DNA of 7,206 nt from CAYGHG01 sp964349515 (GTDB taxonomy: Bacteria; Oederibacteriota; PGYV01; CAYGHG01), in contig CAYGHG010000124.1 in NCBI GenBank assembly GCA_964349515.1, positions 1 through 7,206 on the forward strand. The letters are read 5' to 3'. The position numbers and the translations under genes are program-made. Shown here piece after piece: positions 1-4,424 of this stretch; within the stretch, counting starts at the first letter, position 1; every line of letters begins with the position of its first letter. The notes beneath the pieces are model-generated. The model was given only the letters and a program-made list of their open reading frames with translations, was not told the origin of the DNA and ran no database searches.

Positions 1-16
1 GGCCTTTTTTATTTTT
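1..16 (+). terminator. Possible 3' arm of a terminator cut by the window edge
   Basis: The window opens with GGCC followed by six T, then ATTTTT. This is the usual look of the 3' stem arm plus U-tract of an intrinsic terminator whose 5' arm would lie before base 1. It could serve a plus-strand gene outside the window, or act in both directions and also end the minus-strand gene that stops at 20. The other arm is not visible, so this is only a suggestion. Confidence 0.25.
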
Positions 17-19
17 AAC

Positions 20-1084
20 TTATCTTCTTATTTTCTGATGCCACCGGATTATCTGGGTGTCGTCAGGGTTCAGCTTCAGATACTTTTCAAGATATTCAAG
101 GGCCTTTGGGATGTTTTTTGTATAGTAGTAACAGAAACCTATCTTTTTTACCAGCCCTGCGCTTGAGCCCTGCTTTTCAGCGGCAAGGTAGTATTTTAAC
201 GCCGAGGCATAATCTTTCTTTTTGTAGAAGTGGTCGCCGTATGTTTCGTACTGGGACACGGCTGCGGCGGATTTCTGCTGTTGAGCCGGCTGCTCGGGTT
301 TTGAATCATCGCCGAAGACAAAACTGATGCCGGCGCCGAAGTAGGGGCCTGATAAATCAATTGATGTTGCTTTGAATGCCCCGGGTATTGCAAATGCGGC
401 CGCGGCGTAAGTATCAGGATATACAAAAGGGGAGGAGGCTATCCTGTAGCCGCCGAATGCGTTTAACTCAAGCCCCTGCGCGAGGGTGAAGTGAAGCCCG
501 AGCTCTGCGTTGCCGCCGAAAAAGGTGTCAACAAAATCAACTGTGCTTAATGGATATGCCGCTGCCTGGGACTTGGTGAATGGGGATACATAAGCAATCC
601 CTCCTATATAGCCTGCGTCGGCGAATATCTGCCAGAAGCTGTTTAAGTGCATGAACATACCTCCGTCAGCTCCTATTGACAGCGAGAAGCCTTTCATAAC
701 CTCAATGCTGAAAGCGGCGCCGAGCCCGAAATAAGCTGTTGTTACTGCGAGGTGGGACTCAAAAGCGTCCTGATTGTCAAGCTGTACCGTGTCCCGCTTT
801 TCCATATAGATAAAATCAAATTTGGGAAATATGGCAAAACTGTCGCCTAAGAAAACCCGGACAGAAGCTCCGCCCTGAAAGGCAGAATCAAAAGCAGGAA
901 GCGCGGCTCCCTCGGGCATTGCAAATGTAAGAGGGTTTGTAAGCGCCGCGGTGTAATCTGTATTGAAGTCAGCGGGGTTTAATAAGGTATATGCACCGCG
1001 GAGTTCAAGGGTTATTTTTGCGAATGAGAGTGAAGCGGACAAAAGTATCATTGCGGCAGACAAAACAAGTTTTCTTTTTGACAT
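20..1084 (-). CDS. Secreted/outer-membrane beta-barrel-like protein with C-terminal TPR repeats
   Basis: Not a gene I can name. The chosen start (ATG, complement of 1082-1084) gives 354 residues; an in-frame ATG at 1096 lies on the Shine-Dalgarno sequence and is unlikely to be used. Residues 1-22 form a signal peptide (MSKRK, hydrophobic core, cleavage probably after SLSFA). Residues 23-258 are Gly/aromatic-rich with alternating hydrophobic stretches such as GLGAAFSIEV, AELGLHFTL and YFGAGISFVFG, as in small outer-membrane barrels. A Gln/Pro/Ala spacer (about 260-275) follows. Residues about 279-346 hold two TPR-like units (QYETYGDHFYKKKDYASALK; then IGFCYYYTKNIPKALEYLEK ending in LKLNPDD). 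The inferred site is the outer membrane with the TPR in the periplasm, perhaps binding a partner protein or peptidoglycan-linked component. It is transcribed divergently from the glycosidase operon, so a shared function is possible but not shown. Barrel identity is inferred from composition; the TPR call is firmer. Confidence 0.8.
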   Translation of the reverse strand: MSKRKLVLSAAMILLSASLSFAKITLELRGAYTLLNPADFNTDYTAALTNPLTFAMPEGAALPAFDSAFQGGASVRVFLGDSFAIFPKFDFIYMEKRDTVQLDNQDAFESHLAVTTAYFGLGAAFSIEVMKGFSLSIGADGGMFMHLNSFWQIFADAGYIGGIAYVSPFTKSQAAAYPLSTVDFVDTFFGGNAELGLHFTLAQGLELNAFGGYRIASSPFVYPDTYAAAAFAIPGAFKATSIDLSGPYFGAGISFVFGDDSKPEQPAQQQKSAAAVSQYETYGDHFYKKKDYASALKYYLAAEKQGSSAGLVKKIGFCYYYTKNIPKALEYLEKYLKLNPDDTQIIRWHQKIRR

Positions 1085-1088
1085 ATAT

Positions 1089-1094
1089 ACCTCC
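1089..1094 (-). promoter_or_regulatory. Ribosome binding site that fixes the start at 1084
   Basis: On the minus strand GGAGGT sits four bases before the ATG at 1084. The longer in-frame reading (start at 1096, peptide MEVYM...) would use the bases of this site as codons, which argues for the shorter start. The signal peptide then begins with the normal MSKRK charged n-region. Confidence 0.75.
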
Positions 1095-1111
1095 ATAGGA
1101 TTTATTATGAG

Positions 1112-1139
1112 ATTTTAGCATAAAATGGTTTTTTTGCAA
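1112..1139 (-). promoter_or_regulatory. Extended -10 promoter for the minus-strand envelope protein
   Basis: Reading the minus strand, TTGCAA (1139-1134) is followed after 16 bases by TAAAAT (1117-1112), preceded by TGC, which makes an extended -10 (TGnTAAAAT). The predicted transcription start near 1105 leaves a leader of about 20 bases containing the GGAGGT site. The match is good for a sigma-70-type promoter but is by eye only. Confidence 0.6.
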
Positions 1140-1140
1140 T

Positions 1141-1158
1141 CCTGAAAAAAGTTTCAGG
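1141..1158. repeat. 7-bp inverted repeat just upstream of the minus-strand promoter
   Basis: CCTGAAA (1141-1147) and TTTCAGG (1152-1158) are perfect inverted repeats around the loop AAAG. The right arm is repeated directly: GTTTCAGGAG occurs at 1151-1160 and again at 1163-1172. No T-run follows on either strand, so it is not a terminator. Its place beside the -35 element suggests a protein binding site or a structural boundary. The function is unknown. Confidence 0.5.
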
Positions 1159-1177
1159 AGTAGTTTCAGGAGGATTA

Positions 1178-1493
1178 GACAGATGGAAGACAGATGGAAG
1201 ACAGATGGAAGACAGATGGAAGACAGATAAAGACAGATGAAGACAGATAAAGACAGATGAAAGACAGATAAGGGCACGATGAAAGACAGATGAGAGGCAG
1301 ATGAAAGACAGATGAAAGACAGATAAAGACAGATAAAGACAGATAAGGGCACGATGAAAGACAGATGAGAGGCAGATGAAAGACAGATAAAGACAGATGG
1401 AAGACAGATTACGGACAGATAAGAGACAGATATAAAAACAGACTGCAGACAGATAGGGGCACGATGCAAGACTGAAATACAGACAGATAAGGG
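1178..1493. repeat. Degenerate 10/11-bp tandem-repeat array (minisatellite-like)
   Basis: About 25 units start with GACAGAT, in versions GACAGATGGAA, GACAGATGAAA, GACAGATAAA and GACAGATGAA. The first four units (1178, 1189, 1200, 1211) are identical; units from 1222 are 10 or 11 bp. A higher-order repeat is present: 51 bp starting at 1263 recur exactly at 1338 (75-bp period), each containing the odd unit GCACGATGAAA. A decayed third copy of that feature begins near 1448. Toward 1425-1493 the units become irregular. The plus strand is strongly purine-rich. The array fills most of the divergent intergenic region and ends about 30 bp before the -35 of the glycosidase promoter. I see no gene, spacers or hairpins in it. 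Confidence 0.9.
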
Positions 1494-1498
1494 AGGTT

Positions 1499-1519
1499 GG
1501 TTTTATTGTAAAATAAAAA
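1499..1519 (+). promoter_or_regulatory. AT-rich segment upstream of the -35 (possible UP element)
   Basis: An A/T-only run broken by a single G (TTTTATTG, then TAAAATAAAAA) lies just before GGGG and the -35 hexamer at 1524, roughly at positions -41 to -61 from the predicted start. This is where the RNA polymerase alpha subunit C-terminal domain binds UP elements. Support is composition and position only. Confidence 0.35.
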
Positions 1520-1523
1520 GGGG

Positions 1524-1552
1524 TTGATTTTAACGTGAAAATGGTGTATAAA
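1524..1552 (+). promoter_or_regulatory. Sigma-70-type promoter of the GH9-LacI operon
   Basis: TTGATT (1524-1529) and TATAAA (1547-1552) are separated by exactly 17 bp, giving 4/6 and 5/6 matches to the consensus hexamers. Transcription would start near 1559-1560, about 30 bases before the ATG at 1590. Two CG-centred palindromes overlap it, one in the spacer and one at the start site, which is the layout expected of a repressed promoter. Confidence 0.7.
1527..1542. promoter_or_regulatory. Candidate LacI-type operator O2 (imperfect palindrome in promoter spacer)
   Basis: ATTTTAACGTGAAAAT is symmetric about a central CG (1534/1535) in 7 of 8 base pairs; only A1532/G1537 breaks the symmetry. 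Aligned on the centre with the perfect palindrome at 1553-1566, 12 of 16 positions are the same (left half 7 of 8). It overlaps the end of the -35 hexamer and lies in the -35/-10 spacer. It is the weaker of two likely sites for the regulator encoded at 3330-4316. Confidence 0.5.
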
Positions 1553-1566
1553 TTTCAACGTTGAAA
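1553..1566. promoter_or_regulatory. Candidate LacI-type operator O1 (perfect 14-bp palindrome at +1)
   Basis: TTTCAACGTTGAAA is a perfect palindrome centred between 1559 and 1560, on the predicted transcription start and abutting the -10. LacI/PurR/CcpA-type proteins insert a hinge-helix leucine at a central CG step, and operators of this family commonly have the form of A/T-rich arms around CG. A LacI-family gene lies in the same operon. The binding assignment is inference; the palindrome itself is plain in the sequence. Confidence 0.65.
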
Positions 1567-1589
1567 CTAATAAAGATTAGGAGTCAAAA

Positions 1590-3296
1590 ATGGGCAAATT
1601 GATTACAGCTCTCTTAATGGTGATTATCATGAACAGCATGCTTACCGCTTCGGAAACACAGCTTATCAAAGTGGATCTTTTAGGGTATCAGCAGTATGAG
1701 GAAAAGTACGCTATAGTAAATGTAAAGGCAGCTAATTTTACCGTGAAAAAAGAGGGCAGCAGCAGGGTGTTGTATGGAAATACCCTGACCGCGCCTGTTA
1801 GGGACATCTTGAGCGGGGATGACTGCCTGATTGCCGACTTTACCGCTTTTACCGAGCCGGGCACCTATTATATAGAAATAGAAGGAAAGCACCGCTCGCT
1901 TAAGTTTAACATTACGAGCAACCCATACAAACAGCCCTTTGTGACTGTTATGAGGGGGCTTTACCTCAACCGTTGCGGGACAAAGGTATCTGACCCTGCG
2001 GGCTTTGCGCACGGGCCGTGCCACCTGGAGCCTGCCATATTCCACGAATCAACAGGCGAGAAGGGCGAGCTGGATGCTACCGGCGGATGGCACGATGCGG
2101 GGGATTACGGGCGGTATGTGGTAAACAGCGGCATATCCACCGCAACGCTTCTTTTTATGTTTGAGCGGTACAAGAAAAAAATGGAAGATGTAAAGATGTC
2201 CATTCCTGAAAGCGGCGGCCCGATACCCGATGTGCTCGCAGAGGCGAAATGGAACATAGACTGGATGCTGAAGATGCAATCCTCAGACGGCGGAGTATAT
2301 CACAAGGTGACTCCCAAGCGCTTCCCGGGCTGGATAAAGGCAGAGAATGATACGGCCCCTGAATATGTTTTTCAAAAAACATCAACTGCTGCGGCAAATC
2401 TCGCGGCTGTGTGTGCGGTGGCGGCAAGGGTGTACAAGCCCTATGACGCGGATTTCGCGGCAAGGTGCCTCAAAGCCGCGGAAAAGTCCTGGCAGTATCT
2501 CGTTAAAAATCCCGATATAGTCCCTGCCGGCGGATTTCTAAACCCTGATGATTCAAATACAGGGCAGTACAAGGACAGCTATGACAAGGACGAGCGTTTC
2601 TGGGCCGCGACAGAGCTTTTTATCACGACCGGAAAGCAGGCTTATGAAAAATATGTAGAGGAGAATTTCGCGTTGTTTGAACCCTCTGTGGCAAAGGGCG
2701 CGTACTGGTGGGAGACGCACGTGCTCGCGATGCTTTCTTATTTATACTCCGATTTTAATAAAAATCAGAATATAGTTAAAAAAATAAAATCAGACCTTAA
2801 AGACAGCGCGGATATATTTGCATACAGAATTAAAACAAACGGCTACAGGATGGTGCTGGAGGAGGGCGATTTTATTTGGGGCTCAAATTCAGTGGCGCTG
2901 AATATGGCAATAAACCTTGTAGCCGCTTCCGAACTTTTGAGAAGCGAGGCTGATGACAATAAAAGAAAAGAATACTCCCAGGCGGGGCGCGAGGTGCTGC
3001 ACTATATATTCGGCAGAAACCCGATGGGGATGAGTTACGTGACCGGCATAGGCGAGAAACGGCCGATGAGAATACATCACAGGCCCTCGGAAGCCGACTC
3101 CATAGAAGAACCATATCCGGGGCTGCTCGCCGGCGGGCCGAACAAGGGAAAACAGGACCCTGAACTGAAAAAGCTGGCTGCTGATACGCCGCCGGCTAAA
3201 AGCTTTGCAGACGAGCTTGAGTCATACGCATCCAATGAGATTGCGATAAACTGGAACGCGCCTCTTGCTTATCTGATGGCCGCGTTTATAGAATAG
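1590..3296 (+). CDS. Glycoside hydrolase family 9 endoglucanase-type enzyme, N-terminal Ig-like domain, no binding module
   Basis: 568 residues; ATG at 1590 is preceded by AGGAG (1579-1583) with six bases between. Residues 1-20 form a signal peptide (cleavage probably after MLTA). Residues about 25-108 match the CelD-type N-terminal Ig-like domain (VDLLGYQ... FTEPGTYYIEIEG). The (alpha/alpha)6 GH9 catalytic domain runs from about 115 to the end. Key residues: GGWHDAGDYG with Asp169 and Asp172 (base side of the inverting mechanism), HHRPS at 496-500 (substrate-binding His/Arg), and SYASNEIAINWNAP with Glu550 as the likely general acid. Cys129 plus Cys144-His145 fit the structural metal site of CelD-type enzymes. 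Family knowledge: hydrolysis of beta-1,4-glucans such as cellulose, lichenan or cello-oligosaccharides; the exact substrate cannot be read from sequence. It ends directly after the catalytic domain, so it has no linker, carbohydrate-binding or sorting module and is probably periplasmic or freely secreted. First gene of the operon, 33 bases before the LacI-type gene. Confidence 0.93.
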   Translation: MGKLITALLMVIIMNSMLTASETQLIKVDLLGYQQYEEKYAIVNVKAANFTVKKEGSSRVLYGNTLTAPVRDILSGDDCLIADFTAFTEPGTYYIEIEGKHRSLKFNITSNPYKQPFVTVMRGLYLNRCGTKVSDPAGFAHGPCHLEPAIFHESTGEKGELDATGGWHDAGDYGRYVVNSGISTATLLFMFERYKKKMEDVKMSIPESGGPIPDVLAEAKWNIDWMLKMQSSDGGVYHKVTPKRFPGWIKAENDTAPEYVFQKTSTAAANLAAVCAVAARVYKPYDADFAARCLKAAEKSWQYLVKNPDIVPAGGFLNPDDSNTGQYKDSYDKDERFWAATELFITTGKQAYEKYVEENFALFEPSVAKGAYWWETHVLAMLSYLYSDFNKNQNIVKKIKSDLKDSADIFAYRIKTNGYRMVLEEGDFIWGSNSVALNMAINLVAASELLRSEADDNKRKEYSQAGREVLHYIFGRNPMGMSYVTGIGEKRPMRIHHRPSEADSIEEPYPGLLAGGPNKGKQDPELKKLAADTPPAKSFADELESYASNEIAINWNAPLAYLMAAFIE

Positions 3297-3329
3297 CAAC
3301 GCCGCGTAAAGCGGGGAAAGGCAAGGAAA

Positions 3330-4316
3330 ATGATTACCATAAAAGATGTAGCGAGAAAAGTAGGCGTAACACCCACGACTGTTTCAATGGTCATGAGGGG
3401 CGACGAGAGAATAAGCCCGCCCACGAGGGACAAGGTGCTAAAAGCAGCAAAAGAGCTGAACTATTACCCGAATCATATCGGGCGCAGCCTGGTAAAAGGC
3501 AAGACAAATACTGTGGCGGTAGCCGCCACGCTTTACTACGGGCCGTTTAAGTCAGACCTTTTTAACGGAATTGACCTCGCTCTCTCTGAGACGAAATACA
3601 ACATAATGCAGTTTCCGAGCAGGATTGACCAGGATGACGAGGCGCTGCGGGAGATTTACTACGGCAGGCGCGGGGACGGAGTAATAGCTGTCACTTTAAA
3701 ACCGGGCGAAGAGATAATAAATGAATTTAGAAATTCGGGCAAGCCTATTGTAATGGTGGAAGATACTGTTGAGGGGCTGCCGGGAGTAAAGGTGGATAAT
3801 TTCAAGGGAGCATACATGGCTGTTGAAAACATGATAAAAAAAGGGAGAAAGAAAATAGCGCATGTTTACGGTTATAAGACCGATTATGCCAACGGCCGTG
3901 AGAGGCGCGAGGGATATGAGGCGGCGCTGAGGGACAACGGGCTCGCGCCTGAAAATATGGAAAAGTTTGTGAGCAAGCGCTACTGTTTTCAGGACGGGCA
4001 GGAGATATATAATGAAATCGCAGAAAAGTCCGGCAATATTGACGGTGTGTTCGTCTCAGCTGGCGACATGGTGGCCATGGGTATCATGAGGGGGGCCAAG
4101 GATAAAGGCGTGAAACTGCCGGAGGCCTTTTCTATTACAGGTTATGACGGGCTTGAGAGCGGATCTTTAATATCCCCCTCTCTTACCACGGTAAAGCAGC
4201 CTGTGTTTGAAATGGGCATGTATGCTTTTGAATACCTTCAGAGGCTTATGAACGGCGGAGCAAACGAAGGAATAAAGGTTTTTGAACCGCAGTTGATAGT
4301 CAGGGAAAGCGCTTGA
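3330..4316 (+). CDS. LacI-family transcriptional regulator
   Basis: 328 residues, normal length for the family. Residues 1-48 form the N-terminal helix-turn-helix (ITIKDVARKVGVTPTTVSMV, then TRDKVLKAAKELNYYPN). The hinge (IGRSLVKGKTN, Leu54) would insert into the minor groove at a central CG step. Residues about 60-328 form the periplasmic-binding-protein-like effector domain, with family landmarks VFVSAGDMVAMG (241-251), SITGYDGLESG (268-278) and SPSLTTVKQP (282-291). The start is supported by AAAGG at 3317-3321, eight bases before the ATG; a second purine cluster AAGGA lies too close to act well. It sits between two GH9 genes and is likely co-transcribed with the first. The likely role is a local repressor relieved by a cello-oligosaccharide or similar sugar, acting at the palindromes 1527-1542 and 1553-1566. 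Fold and family are certain; effector and targets are inferred from context. Confidence 0.93.
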   Translation: MITIKDVARKVGVTPTTVSMVMRGDERISPPTRDKVLKAAKELNYYPNHIGRSLVKGKTNTVAVAATLYYGPFKSDLFNGIDLALSETKYNIMQFPSRIDQDDEALREIYYGRRGDGVIAVTLKPGEEIINEFRNSGKPIVMVEDTVEGLPGVKVDNFKGAYMAVENMIKKGRKKIAHVYGYKTDYANGRERREGYEAALRDNGLAPENMEKFVSKRYCFQDGQEIYNEIAEKSGNIDGVFVSAGDMVAMGIMRGAKDKGVKLPEAFSITGYDGLESGSLISPSLTTVKQPVFEMGMYAFEYLQRLMNGGANEGIKVFEPQLIVRESA

Positions 4317-4424
4317 GAAATTAAGAGTAAAAAAATGCGGATAAAACGCAACCATTGGGATCTCAGGCGTTCTAAAAATAAAGAAGAAAAATAAAATATA
4401 AGACCCGGCCAAGGAGGCTTACTG
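4317..4424 (+). promoter_or_regulatory. A-rich leader between the regulator and second GH9 gene; strong RBS, no clear promoter
   Basis: These 108 bases are A-rich. AAGGAGG at 4411-4417 lies seven bases before the ATG at 4425 and is the strongest ribosome site in the window. A weak inverted repeat (AACGC 4345-4349, GCGTT 4367-4371, 17-base loop) is present with no T-run. I find no convincing -35/-10 pair and no copy of the CG-centred palindrome, so read-through from the upstream promoter is the simplest reading. A secondary promoter cannot be excluded. Confidence 0.45.

Noticed and set aside
1141..1158. Inverted repeat considered as an intrinsic terminator
   Set aside because: No T-run follows on either strand, and there is no gene end pointing at it.
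1005..1469. Open frame of 154 codons on the minus strand through the tandem array
   Set aside because: Its Ser/Leu/Cys/Ile-rich product is a direct readout of the GACAGAT repeats, it overlaps the start and promoter of the envelope-protein gene in another frame, and no ribosome site precedes it.
1178..1493. CRISPR array
   Set aside because: Units are 10-11 bp, contiguous and without spacers; no cas gene is present.
3302..3314. Short hairpin CCGC-GTAAA-GCGG between the first GH9 gene and the regulator, considered as a terminator
   Set aside because: The stem is only four base pairs and no T-run follows, so it is unlikely to stop transcription.
4345..4371. AACGC/GCGTT inverted repeat considered as a terminator or third operator
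   Set aside because: Five-base arms with a 17-base loop and no T-run; it lacks the A/T arms and CG centre of the two candidate operators.
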